64,000 bases of DNA from Pseudoponticoccus marisrubri (GCF_001482405.1 NZ_LPXO01000002.1:62001-126000), one strand, 5' to 3'. Shown: positions 25,737-34,660, numbered from the stretch's first letter. Translations and numbers: made by a program. The notes: generated by a model not told the origin, from the sequence alone.

Positions 25737-28049
25737 TCACGCCACGCGCGTGTGCCGTTCGCTGTCGAAATATCGCGGCCAAGTAAAGGTGAAGAGCGCC
25801 CCGCGTCCCTGCCCGTCCGACACGACTTTCATCTCGCCCCCGGCCAGCATCACGTGTTTCCGTGCGATGGCCAGGCCCATCCCGCTCCCCTCGACCTGGT
25901 CGCGCGATTTCAGCGTCTGGAACAGGCCGAAGATCCGGTCATGGTAGAGCGGGTCGATGCCGGGCCCGTCATTGCGCACGTGAAAGCGCCACATCTCGCC
26001 CGCCTCCTCGACGGAGATCTCGACCCGGCCGTCGGCACGGTCATGATGTTTGATCGCGTTGGACAGCAGGTTCAAGAGCACGCTGCGCAAGGGCATCTGC
26101 GGCAGTGAGATCGCATCAAATCCGGGTGCGAAATCGATCGTGAAACCGTCAGGCGGGGTCGACAACGCGCAGAGTTCCGCGCGCAACTCGGCCCCGGTGA
26201 TGACCGGGCTTGGCGATTCGCCCATCTTCCGCCCGATCCGGGCATGTTCCAACAGATCGTCCAGCAGGTTCTGCATGCGGTCGATCCGGCTGCGCATCAG
26301 CGCAAGGTTCTCGCGCGTTTCCTCGTCGAGCGTCTCCCCGAGATCCTCCTCGATCCAGGTCGCGGCATTCTCGATCACGCGCAGCGGGGCCTTCAGGTCA
26401 TGCGATGCGACGAAGGCATAACTGTTCAATTCGCTGTTGGAGGATTCCAGCGCCGCGATCAGCCGGGCACGGGTCGCCTCGTCCGCCAGCCGGCTTGACA
26501 CGTCCCGCGCGATGCATACCCAATGCTGACCCGGGTCCCGCGAAATCGCGCTGAGCGTGACCTCGACCGGAACCGATCGACCGCCGAAGTGCGCGGCATC
26601 AAGAACCAGGGTCCTTCCCGCCTCCGACCCGTTCTGGCAGGCAACTCCCGACGTGTCGACCGTAAAGGTTCCCGGAACCAGGTCGTTCAAGGGCAGCCCG
26701 GTCAACCCGTCGCGTTCGACCCCGGCCATCCGGGCAAAGGCCGCGTTGGCATCCGTGATACGGCCGTGACGGCCAACGAAGACGACACCATCCTGCACGC
26801 TCTCGAAGACCGCCTCCGCATGTTTCACGGATTGCGCGACGAGCTCCTGCAAGGCCTCGAACAGTTCGTCGAAGCTGCGCGCAATCTGCCCGATCTCGTC
26901 CTTGCGGGTTGCCGGCAAGGCCGGCTTGCGCCGCCCGGCACGCGCCGCGTCGATCTCATCCGTCATGCGCAGAAACGGGGCCAGATGGCGCCGTACCGTC
27001 GCCCGCGCGAAACTGGTTGCCACCAGCACCATCAGGCAGCCGAACAGAACAAGGTAGCCGGCCCAGAGCCGCGTCTCGCGCGTGAACCTGTCAGCCTCGA
27101 TGATCAATCCGGTCGTGAAACGCCCTCCCTCGATGGCCTCGTTCGTCGAAGAAATCGCCTCCAGGGCGAAGCCATCGACACGCTGCAAGCCACTGGATTG
27201 GCTGCTGTCCTGCAGCGCCCGCAATGCCTCCGCGCTGACCGGCGGCGGCCTGTCGACATATAGCCGGCCGGTGCCGGTATCGGGGTCGTAGACGAAACTC
27301 GCCGCGTAGGCGTCCCGGATGATGACCCTATGCGGCGGGGCGACCTCGCGGATCACCTTTCCCAAGAAGGCATTGGCATCCACATTGATAACGATCATGC
27401 CGAAAAGCTCCCCGTCCGCGTCAAACGCTGGCACGATGTAGCGCAGCACGGCCTGGCGCGGCTCGACGATGCGACCGTCTTGGTGGGCCCAGTTCAGACG
27501 CGAGATGTAGCGATCACCCGGGGTCAGCGCCTTGACCGCATCGAAATAGGGCGCCTGATCCCTTTTCTGCAGCTGATCCTCGCGCAGGATGACGATGTCG
27601 CCGCCAGACTTGTCCACGCGCACCAACTCACGGCCATCATCGGCCATACCGATGAAACGGATCTGCCGGTAGTCGGGACGCGCCTCGTGGAAGGACACGA
27701 AGATCTGTTGAAGACGCCGCCGCCAGTCGACGTCCCGCGAACTGCCATCCTGTGGATCCACGCCGGCGCTATGCGCGACGCGTGCCAACCCCTGGATCGG
27801 AGGAAGCTCAGACAGGATCCGGGCATCGGCCAGAACCATCGACAGGCGTTCGTTCAACCGCATTTGCACCCGCCCCAGCATCTCTTGCGACAGCGCGCGC
27901 GAGTAGCTCTGCTCGATCCGATGACCGATGAACAGGTGCAGACTGCCCTGCAAAAACAGCGCTCCGGCAAGGGTTAGCACGGCAGTCGTGACTATGCGCC
28001 CCTGTAGTGACATATGGGCTTGCGCCAGAACGGCCAGCAATGACGTCAC
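25737..28049 (-). CDS. Membrane sensor histidine kinase (Cache-HAMP-PAS-HisKA-HATPase)
   Basis: Sensor kinase of 770 residues. A membrane segment at about 19-43 is followed by a large periplasmic sensor domain (about 45-325, Cache-like: YRQIRFIGMADDGRELVRVDKSGGDIV, MIVINVDANAFLGKV). A second membrane segment lies at about 328-348, then HAMP (about 349-402) and PAS (about 408-520). The phospho-acceptor His is near 550 in AFVASHDLKAPLRVIEN. The HATPase domain has LLNLLSNAIKHH, RNDGPGIDP and GSGMGLAIARKHV. Start may instead be MSLQGR at 28013. No receiver is fused, so it must signal to one of the separate receivers. Confidence 0.93.
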   Translation of the reverse strand: MTSLLAVLAQAHMSLQGRIVTTAVLTLAGALFLQGSLHLFIGHRIEQSYSRALSQEMLGRVQMRLNERLSMVLADARILSELPPIQGLARVAHSAGVDPQDGSSRDVDWRRRLQQIFVSFHEARPDYRQIRFIGMADDGRELVRVDKSGGDIVILREDQLQKRDQAPYFDAVKALTPGDRYISRLNWAHQDGRIVEPRQAVLRYIVPAFDADGELFGMIVINVDANAFLGKVIREVAPPHRVIIRDAYAASFVYDPDTGTGRLYVDRPPPVSAEALRALQDSSQSSGLQRVDGFALEAISSTNEAIEGGRFTTGLIIEADRFTRETRLWAGYLVLFGCLMVLVATSFARATVRRHLAPFLRMTDEIDAARAGRRKPALPATRKDEIGQIARSFDELFEALQELVAQSVKHAEAVFESVQDGVVFVGRHGRITDANAAFARMAGVERDGLTGLPLNDLVPGTFTVDTSGVACQNGSEAGRTLVLDAAHFGGRSVPVEVTLSAISRDPGQHWVCIARDVSSRLADEATRARLIAALESSNSELNSYAFVASHDLKAPLRVIENAATWIEEDLGETLDEETRENLALMRSRIDRMQNLLDDLLEHARIGRKMGESPSPVITGAELRAELCALSTPPDGFTIDFAPGFDAISLPQMPLRSVLLNLLSNAIKHHDRADGRVEISVEEAGEMWRFHVRNDGPGIDPLYHDRIFGLFQTLKSRDQVEGSGMGLAIARKHVMLAGGEMKVVSDGQGRGALFTFTWPRYFDSERHTRVA

Positions 28050-28120
28050 CCCCTTTGGTCAGGCCCACCCAATCTGCACGACGAGAATTGCCAAGCGGTA
28101 AATCCGATCTGGACAATACG

Positions 28121-28150
28121 AGTGATCCGGCAGAGCCATTTCGGATCGCT
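28121..28150. repeat. Imperfect dyad between divergent kinase and regulator operon
   Basis: AGTGATCCG (28121-28129) and CGGATCGCT (28142-28150) match in eight of nine positions around a 12-base spacer. It lies in the 187-base divergent gap and could be an operator. Confidence 0.35.
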
Positions 28151-28236
28151 TTAAGCCGCCATTAACAAGCAGCGCCTAACAGAAAGGGACAAGTGTTGCG
28201 GATTGCAGATCCGCTCCGTCACCCGGAGGAGGCCGC

Positions 28237-28959
28237 ATGACCCAGATCATCCAAGCCCCCAAAGCGCAATCGCCTGGCCGATCCGACCGGCTGACCGTCA
28301 TGGTTTTGGAAGATGACGAGGTCGACCGCATTCGGCTGATCAAGCTGTGTCGACGCGCAGGCCTGGAGGCTGCGTTTCACTGTGCCGCCGATCTGGGCGA
28401 ATTCCAGGTGCAGCTGGATGCCCGTCCGTTCGACCTCGTCTTCATCGACTACCATCTGGGCCTCTCCACCGGGCAGGAGGCGCTGGATTTACTTCAGACC
28501 CACCCGGAGCAGCAGGACGCGATCAGCATCATGGTGACCAGCGTGGACGCACCCGATGTCATCATCCGCGCCATGCGATCCGGATGTGTCGATTACCTGA
28601 TAAAGGAGGAACTTTGCGTCGAGACGATCCGCAAATCGGTGTTCACGGCTTTCCAAAAGACGCTGTTGCAAAGCACGCGGGACATCGATCGTTTGCGCGC
28701 CATCGCATTGGAGGAGATGCTCACGCGCTTCAGAGACAGCATGGAACCCGAGATGCGGCGCATCATGTCGGCGATGCTGTGGCGCATCCGGAGCCTGGGT
28801 AAGGTCAATGGGCAGACGCAACGCCACGTCCATCGCCGCGAGCTTGAGAACCTCTGTCTTGACCTGATCTCATTCCTGGATCGCAGTGAAACTTTGCTGG
28901 GAAAACCCGACCTTGAGGTTTTCATGAGCGCACAAAGCGCCGCAGGTGAAGTGAGATGA
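28237..28959 (+). CDS. Response regulator with C-terminal helical extension
   Basis: Protein of 240 residues. Residues about 18-140 are a receiver: VMVLEDDEVDRIRL, phospho-acceptor LVFIDYHLGLSTG, IMVTSVDAP and YLIKEEL. Residues about 141-240 are a predicted helical region of no family I recognise (RLRAIALEEMLTRFRDSMEPEMRRIMSAML...HVHRRELENLCLDLISFL), without a DNA-binding motif. It could be a dimerisation or phosphotransfer-like module. GGAGGAGG precedes the ATG. Its stop overlaps the next start (ATGA). Confidence 0.8.
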   Translation: MTQIIQAPKAQSPGRSDRLTVMVLEDDEVDRIRLIKLCRRAGLEAAFHCAADLGEFQVQLDARPFDLVFIDYHLGLSTGQEALDLLQTHPEQQDAISIMVTSVDAPDVIIRAMRSGCVDYLIKEELCVETIRKSVFTAFQKTLLQSTRDIDRLRAIALEEMLTRFRDSMEPEMRRIMSAMLWRIRSLGKVNGQTQRHVHRRELENLCLDLISFLDRSETLLGKPDLEVFMSAQSAAGEVR

Positions 28960-29444
28960 GCCATGCCGGGACCCTGTTTCAGATGGAGGCGGAACAACCC
29001 GCTGCAGCGGCCACGCGACCGGAAATTCTCTTGGTCGAAGATGACGACGCGGATGCCAAGGCCATGACTCGCGCCTTTCGTAAGGCCGGCCTTTCATTCC
29101 ACGTACATCGCGCGATCGACGGGATCGAGGCGTTGGCCATGTTGCGAAATGACTTTGCGGGGTCAAACAGCTGCATCCTGATTTCCGATGTCAACATGCC
29201 CCGTATGAACGGGCACGAATTCCTGGCCGAGTTGCGTGCCGATCCCGTGCTGCGCCGGGCCATCGTCTTCTTCATGTCAACCTCGGCCGATCCGGATGAC
29301 ATCGATGCCGCCTATGATCGCAACGTTGCAGGCTACCTTTTGAAATCCGGGCTAAACAGCAACTACGATCTGCTGGTGGACACGCTCGACCGCTACACAC
29401 GCCTGTGCCGTTTTCCGGCACTCGGCGCAGCAAGGAGTTGCTGA
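28956..29444 (+). CDS. Rcp1-like single-domain response regulator
   Basis: Receiver-only protein of 162 residues: EILLVEDDDADAKAMTRAFRKAGL, phospho-acceptor LISDVNMPRMNGHEFL, FFMSTSADPDD and GYLLKSG. The layout resembles Rcp1-type receivers that partner phytochrome-like kinases. It has a four-base overlap with the upstream regulator and is followed directly by the soluble receiver-kinase. Confidence 0.85.
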   Translation: MSHAGTLFQMEAEQPAAAATRPEILLVEDDDADAKAMTRAFRKAGLSFHVHRAIDGIEALAMLRNDFAGSNSCILISDVNMPRMNGHEFLAELRADPVLRRAIVFFMSTSADPDDIDAAYDRNVAGYLLKSGLNSNYDLLVDTLDRYTRLCRFPALGAARSC

Positions 29445-29445
29445 G

Positions 29446-30591
29446 GTGGACACGCTCGAGGTTCTCGTCGTCGATGATGATACCGCCGATCGCAAGTTGG
29501 TGCGACGCTATTTGTCCTCCGCCTTTCCCGAAGCGACCCTGCACGAGGCCGACGACGAGGACAGCGCTCTCGCCTGTCCGGCCCCGCGGCTTGATGCAAT
29601 CCTGCTGGATTACCTGCTGCCCGGCTGCACCGGCTTGGAACTGCTGCCGGATCTACGCCAGAAATACCCTGGGGCGGCCTGTATCATGCTGACCGGCCAG
29701 GGGGACGAGGTCGTCGCAAAAAGCGCGATCAAGCATGGCGCCTGCGACTACATCCCGAAACGCAGCCTCACGGTTTCGGCACTGCAGCGCATGATCGAGC
29801 GGGGTCTCGAATTGGCCGAGATGCAGGCCAAACTGGATGACCAACGCAGGGAGCTCGAGGTATTTGCCGACGTGCTGGTTCACGATCTCAAGGCCCCGAT
29901 CCGGGCGGTCAACTTCCTGACCTCGGAGCTTGCCGAGGATCTTGCCGCGGGTGACCACGGTTCCATTGATCAAACCCTTGCGTTGCTGCGACGTTCGGCG
30001 ATGCAGATGCGCGCGCTGGTGGACAGTCTCGCCACCCACATTCGGATCGACCGCGAAGTTGAGTTCGAGACCGCCTCCTTGCGCGAAATCGTCACCAACG
30101 CAATGTTTGCGCTGAACCGTGACATTACCGAAACTCAGGCTGATATCCGCCTCCATTTCGAGGACCGCCCGCTTCATTGCTGTGTGCCGCAGCTGAGTCA
30201 ATTGCTGCAGAACGTCATCTCGAACGCGATCAAGTATCGCGCGGACAGGCGTCCCGAAATCCGCATCACGGCCGAGCTGGTCGAGGAAGGCTGGCTGCGC
30301 ATCGCGGTGTCCGACAATGGCATCGGCATCGACAGGCAATATGTCGACCGGATTTTCGAACCTTTCAAGCGTGCCCCCTCAACGGACGACATTGCCGGAT
30401 CAGGGTTGGGGCTGGCCACCTGTCGCAAGATCGCCGACCGGCACGAAGGCACCATCTGGTGCCAGTCCGAACCGGGCGTCGGCACCACCGTCTTTCTCGA
30501 TATTCCACATCGCGAGGCAAGCGAAGGGGCAGCCATGCCGACCAAGCCGCTTTCCAACATTTCGGACGCCCGCCTAACCGCCAGCAATTGA
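29446..30591 (+). CDS. Soluble receiver-histidine kinase
   Basis: Protein of 381 residues, no membrane segment. An N-terminal receiver (about 3-120; VLVVDDDTADRKL, AILLDYLLPGCTG, IMLTGQGDE, YIPKRSL) is followed by HisKA with phospho-His in ADVLVHDLKAPIRAVNFL (about residue 146). The HATPase domain has LLQNVISNAIKYR, SDNGIGIDRQYVDRIF and GSGLGLATCRKIA. Start is GTG at 29446, one base after the previous stop, with AAGGAG eight bases upstream. A receiver placed before the kinase suggests it integrates a signal from the membrane kinase. Confidence 0.9.
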   Translation: MDTLEVLVVDDDTADRKLVRRYLSSAFPEATLHEADDEDSALACPAPRLDAILLDYLLPGCTGLELLPDLRQKYPGAACIMLTGQGDEVVAKSAIKHGACDYIPKRSLTVSALQRMIERGLELAEMQAKLDDQRRELEVFADVLVHDLKAPIRAVNFLTSELAEDLAAGDHGSIDQTLALLRRSAMQMRALVDSLATHIRIDREVEFETASLREIVTNAMFALNRDITETQADIRLHFEDRPLHCCVPQLSQLLQNVISNAIKYRADRRPEIRITAELVEEGWLRIAVSDNGIGIDRQYVDRIFEPFKRAPSTDDIAGSGLGLATCRKIADRHEGTIWCQSEPGVGTTVFLDIPHREASEGAAMPTKPLSNISDARLTASN

Positions 30592-30599
30592 GGTTCCCG

Positions 30600-31145
30600 A
30601 TGCTGCAAGCCACCGACTCCCCGCAAAAATTGCGGATTCTCGTCGTCGAAGATGACTTGATCGACCGCCTCCAAGTGCTGCGTGCCGTGGAAAAAACCGA
30701 TATCGACTGCAGCTTTGACGAGGCGCTGAGCCTGAACAAGGCGCGCGAACTTCTGGTCATGAAGACCTATGACGTGATCCTGCTCGACAACCATTTGCCC
30801 GATGGCTACGGCGCGAAGTTCGCACGGGACATCACCGAAAGCGGCCTGTCCAAGGGCGCGCGGATTGTAATGCTTACGGGTGAGGTCAAGGTGGCCGAGG
30901 CGGTGGCAGAAGGCCATCAACCGTGGCAGCATGTGCTCGACAAGGACGATTTTTCGTTTCGCAAACTGCGCGAGATACTGCTCGAGCGACCAGATGAGCC
31001 GATCGAGGTGGCGACAGCCGAGGATTGCGTAGAACTTTTCAAGCTGCTTGCCAATGACAACCTGCCCGAGGCGCTGGAAACCCTCGAAAGCCTCAACGAG
31101 GAGGTCTGGGGGCGGATCGACAGCTCGGTTCGGGTGAAGCCATGA
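30600..31145 (+). CDS. Response regulator with short C-terminal extension
   Basis: Protein of 181 residues. Receiver motifs: RILVVEDDLIDRLQVLRAVE, VILLDNHLPDGYGAKFA, IVMLTGE and HVLDKDDFSFRKL. The last 50 residues (TAEDCVELFKLLANDNLPEALETLESLNEEVW) are acidic and helical. The start at 30600 follows GAGG six bases upstream; the longer frame from 30177 overlaps the kinase. It ends the regulator operon, 249 bases before the ATP-grasp gene. Confidence 0.88.
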   Translation: MLQATDSPQKLRILVVEDDLIDRLQVLRAVEKTDIDCSFDEALSLNKARELLVMKTYDVILLDNHLPDGYGAKFARDITESGLSKGARIVMLTGEVKVAEAVAEGHQPWQHVLDKDDFSFRKLREILLERPDEPIEVATAEDCVELFKLLANDNLPEALETLESLNEEVWGRIDSSVRVKP

Positions 31146-31326
31146 CCGATCCCGACACCTCCACACAGAACGCTCTTAACGGACTGGCAACGTCGGTCTC
31201 GCCATGCCCGCATGTCCACGAAACGACAGATCGGTTGAAACCTCGGCCCAGATGTTTAGTTTGTCTAAGCGAAACCGATGCAGATCTGCTTGCCGGGATC
31301 GCTTTCCCGTTTCAGGACGCTTCTTT

Positions 31327-31361
31327 TGTCCGCAAGCGGACAGGTCGAACCCTTTCGACCT
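31327..31361 (+). promoter_or_regulatory. Two adjacent leader hairpins upstream of the ATP-grasp gene
   Basis: TGTCCGC-AA-GCGGACA (31327-31342) and AGGTCGAA-CCCT-TTCGACCT (31342-31361) are perfect inverted repeats sharing one base. They end 33 bases before the ATG at 31395. No T run follows, so they look like mRNA leader structure or operators rather than a terminator. Confidence 0.5.
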
Positions 31362-31394
31362 CGAAGGATCTGCGCGACGAAAGGACGACAGAGC

Positions 31395-32621
31395 ATGACC
31401 GAGAAGAATCCCGACAAAGGTCACGTGGCCTTGTTTGGCTGGAGCCTGAACGCCATCGATGCCGTGGACCGCTTCGACCGACGCTATCTCGTTGTCGCCC
31501 CCCCATGGGCCGAGGAATACTGCGCTCAGAACGACATTCCCTTCATGGCGTGGGATTTCGACCGCCTGAACGAACGGTCCTACGAACTGGCGCAAAGACT
31601 GGAGGAACGCGGGGTCGATGTCGCGATCCCGATTTTCGAGGAAACCGTCGAATGGGCCGGCGCGGTGAATGCCGTGCTGCTCAAGAACCCGCGCCTGCTG
31701 GGCCAGTCCATGCTGTTCCGCGACAAGTCGCTGATGAAGCGCCGTGCGCAGCTAGGAGGTATCCGCGTCGGCGTTTTCGAGGAAGCACATGACCGCGGCG
31801 ACGTGATCCGCTTTCTCAAGCGCGTGAACGAGACCCTGCTGAAGCTGGATGGCGACCCGAACGACCCGATCCACTTCAAAGCTTTCGACAAGTCCGGCAC
31901 CGCCGGGCACCGCGTGATCCGCACGCCCGAAGACGTCGACAATATCCCGGACGAGGAGTTTCCCGCCCTGCTGGAGAGTCACCTGGATGGCTGGGAATTC
32001 GCGGTCGAGGCCTGGATCAAGGATCGCAAAATCCAATTCCTGAACATCTCGGAATATGTCACGCTGGGCTACTCGGTTTTCGTACCCGCCACGCCGGAGC
32101 TTGAGGCCCATCGCGAACGCATCACCAAGGAGATCGAGAAGCTGATCGAGGCCTTCGATATCGAGTTCGGCTTCATTCACCCCGAATACTTCCTGACCAG
32201 CGACAACACGCTCTACTTCGGCGAGGTTGCCTACCGGCCGCCGGGCTTCAACGCGCTGGAGCTGATCGAACGCGCCTACGGATTCAACGGCTACCAGGGC
32301 CTTGTCGTGGCCTTCGACCCCAAAACCACTAAAGAAGAACTAGACGCTTTCTTCCCGGAAGCGGTCACCGATGCCAAGGGCCATGCGGGCTGCTTCGGTG
32401 TCTACCCGCGGCGCCGCGTGGTCAGCCGGCTCGAAGTCCCGGAAGAGACCGCCAACCACCCCTATTTCGAGTTCCACGAACTGTCGGATCCGCGCGAACA
32501 GAAGGTTGCCAAGCGCTCGGCTTTCGGGACGCATTGGGGGCTGGCCTATTTCTTCGGTGACGATCCGCACAAATTGCGCGATCTTCTGAAGCATCAGGAA
32601 GAACTGGATTTCTACGTCTGA
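31395..32621 (+). CDS. ATP-grasp ligase of unknown substrate
   Basis: Cytoplasmic protein of 408 residues with an ATP-grasp fold, expected to join a carboxylate to an amine or thiol via an acyl-phosphate. Visible parts: HVALFGWSLNAIDAVDRF at the N-terminus (pre-ATP-grasp domain), FKAFDKSGTAGHRVIRT (nucleotide-binding), ESHLDGWEFAVEAWI, and FGFIHPEYFLTSDNTLYFGEVAYRPPG (metal-binding Glu and downstream loop). I cannot assign a named subfamily. AAAGGA lies eight bases before the ATG. Its stop shares one base with the start of the papain-like gene, so both are made together. Confidence 0.8.
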   Translation: MTEKNPDKGHVALFGWSLNAIDAVDRFDRRYLVVAPPWAEEYCAQNDIPFMAWDFDRLNERSYELAQRLEERGVDVAIPIFEETVEWAGAVNAVLLKNPRLLGQSMLFRDKSLMKRRAQLGGIRVGVFEEAHDRGDVIRFLKRVNETLLKLDGDPNDPIHFKAFDKSGTAGHRVIRTPEDVDNIPDEEFPALLESHLDGWEFAVEAWIKDRKIQFLNISEYVTLGYSVFVPATPELEAHRERITKEIEKLIEAFDIEFGFIHPEYFLTSDNTLYFGEVAYRPPGFNALELIERAYGFNGYQGLVVAFDPKTTKEELDAFFPEAVTDAKGHAGCFGVYPRRRVVSRLEVPEETANHPYFEFHELSDPREQKVAKRSAFGTHWGLAYFFGDDPHKLRDLLKHQEELDFYV

Positions 32622-34660
32622 TGAGTGTCGAGGAAGCCCCCGACCGGCAGGGGGACAGCACTGCCGGGGCGCCTGACGCGCAGGCCATGCGCCTGTGCGG
32701 CACGCTGGATGTCGCGATCGAGCGGCTGGAGCGCGCGCGTCCCTTTGCCAAGACCCGGTACCAACGCCCGGTGCTGGACGTGGCGGCCCGGCTGCTGTCG
32801 GTGCCGGGTGGCTTCGCTGCGTTGTGTACGCGCGCCATGCGCATGGATCGGGCCGGGCTGTTTGCAGGCTCGGACTGGGACACGCCCGAGGCGTTGCTGC
32901 CGCAGCTTTCGGGGGGCACCCTGGTCTCCGACGATCCCATCTACCGCGCGCTCGAGGCCTCCAGCCTCGCGCGGTTCCTCGCCGTGGCGAGCGGTGCGGG
33001 CCGGCATGACAACCTGCACTCCGAGGGTGCGCGGCATTTCCTGACACAGGTCCTGGCCCTGAACCTGCGCGACACGTTCGGCACGGTCGATGAGGCGCAG
33101 CGCGCGCTTGGCGATCGGCTGACCGTCAAGCGAGAGATCCTGCGCCATATCGCGGAGACAGTCGGGCTGACCGATGTGCTGGGCGTCATGGTTTCGGAAA
33201 TCTGGCGCCTGCTCGAGCAACGCTCGGTACAGGTCGGCGTGGTCAAGGACATGATCGCCCAGATCGCGCTGGCCCTGCATGAGCGCGGGGCCGAGTTGGG
33301 CAACACGCGGCTGGGGGCGGAACGTCTTGTCAGCGCGCTGTTTGGCCCCACGGCGGGTTCGCTCGACGATCCCGGCATCGACGCCTATCTCGAGCGGATC
33401 GCCCATACCGACGAGGTCGGGCTCTCGCGCGAGGCAATGGGATTTGCGCGCGCCATGCACGACACCGGCCTCGTCTCGGATTACCACGCGGCCTTCCTGC
33501 GCTGGGCGCTGGATTACCGCGACCGCCCACTTGTGCCCGAGGCGCTGGGACTCGGCACGACAGGCCTCGACAGTTGGCGCCATTATCGCCGCGTGATCGA
33601 GGATCTGATCCGCGCTGCAGTCACCCCCGCCACGCCGCAGGCGGCCTACGGGCTGGCCATGCTGCTGGAGCGCGGCGTGCTGCACAACGCGCCCATGGTG
33701 CCCGCGCTCGACCGGCAATTGCGGCTGCGGCTGAAAGGGGCCACGCGCGACCGCATCGCGCTGGGCTTTGGCGAGGCCGCCCCGCCCGAGACGCATCTGC
33801 TGGCCGGTGTGCTGCAGATCCTTGGCCAGCCGCTGGGCGTCGGACAGGGCGCCAACCCCACCTGCCAATCGGCGCGCGCCATCGCCATGTGGGCGCTGAT
33901 CGACCCCGATTACCTGCTGCACCTGATCGGCCAGGCGGCCGAGTTCGAGACCGTGCAGATGCAGTTCGAAGGGACCGAGATCAACTCGACCGACCTGCCG
34001 GTCGGCCTGGCGGGCTTCGGACCGATCGACGCGGACCCGGTCTCGGTCCTGCTGGTGACGCATCTCGACCGCATCTATGCCGAGATGGGACGGCTCTGCG
34101 CCGGGCGCGAGGGCGATCCCCATCGCTGGATCAACCCGCAATTCCACGGCTGGTGGGTGGCGCGGGGCTGCGCGGTGGCCGTGGACGTCGCCACTGGCAA
34201 GCTGAAGGCGTATGAGGATTTCCTGCGTCGTTTCTTCCTGACCTACCATCCCGAATACAATGGCGGCCGGCCGGTCAGCCATCCGCAACCTGCGGGCATC
34301 GCGGTAACCGATGCCAACGCGCAGTTCGTGGGTTGGCACGCAATCGCGATCCTGCGCGTGGCCGAGGATCAGACGGGGCGCATGCGGGTCTATTTCTACA
34401 ATCCCAACAATGACAGCGGCCAGAACTGGGGCGACGACGTCATCGTCTCGACCGGCGGCAATGGCGAGCGGTATGGCGAGGGGTCGCTGGAATTCGAGGA
34501 TTTCCTGTCGCGAATCTACCTCTTCCACGAGGATCCGCTGCGCGTCGATGACGAGGTCGAGGTGCCGGCCGAGGCCTTGGCCGATGTCCGCCGCCGGGCC
34601 GTTGCCAGTTGGGCCGCCGAACGGGTGCCGGATGCGGACGTGGCGGGCAGCGACGCGTGA
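32621..34660 (+). CDS. Large protein with papain-like Cys-His-Asn residues
   Basis: Protein of 679 residues that I cannot place in a named family. Residues about 20-400 are mostly helical. From about 400 a papain-like set can be read: Q409 and C415 in VGQGANPTCQSARAIAMW (Gln six before Cys, as in papain), H573 in FVGWHAIAILRV and N594 in YFYNPNNDSGQNWG. Order and spacing (158 and 21 residues) fit clan CA peptidases or amidases (papain: 134 and 16). No signal peptide, so cytoplasmic. Start overlaps the ATP-grasp stop by one base. A transglutaminase-like or CHAP-like amidase is the main alternative. Confidence 0.7.
   Translation: MSVEEAPDRQGDSTAGAPDAQAMRLCGTLDVAIERLERARPFAKTRYQRPVLDVAARLLSVPGGFAALCTRAMRMDRAGLFAGSDWDTPEALLPQLSGGTLVSDDPIYRALEASSLARFLAVASGAGRHDNLHSEGARHFLTQVLALNLRDTFGTVDEAQRALGDRLTVKREILRHIAETVGLTDVLGVMVSEIWRLLEQRSVQVGVVKDMIAQIALALHERGAELGNTRLGAERLVSALFGPTAGSLDDPGIDAYLERIAHTDEVGLSREAMGFARAMHDTGLVSDYHAAFLRWALDYRDRPLVPEALGLGTTGLDSWRHYRRVIEDLIRAAVTPATPQAAYGLAMLLERGVLHNAPMVPALDRQLRLRLKGATRDRIALGFGEAAPPETHLLAGVLQILGQPLGVGQGANPTCQSARAIAMWALIDPDYLLHLIGQAAEFETVQMQFEGTEINSTDLPVGLAGFGPIDADPVSVLLVTHLDRIYAEMGRLCAGREGDPHRWINPQFHGWWVARGCAVAVDVATGKLKAYEDFLRRFFLTYHPEYNGGRPVSHPQPAGIAVTDANAQFVGWHAIAILRVAEDQTGRMRVYFYNPNNDSGQNWGDDVIVSTGGNGERYGEGSLEFEDFLSRIYLFHEDPLRVDDEVEVPAEALADVRRRAVASWAAERVPDADVAGSDA

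Noticed and set aside
31142-31792. Small gene starting with ATGA overlap after the last receiver
   Set aside because: The start looks good, but the frame runs into the ATP-grasp gene in another frame, has no recognisable domain and lacks codon bias.
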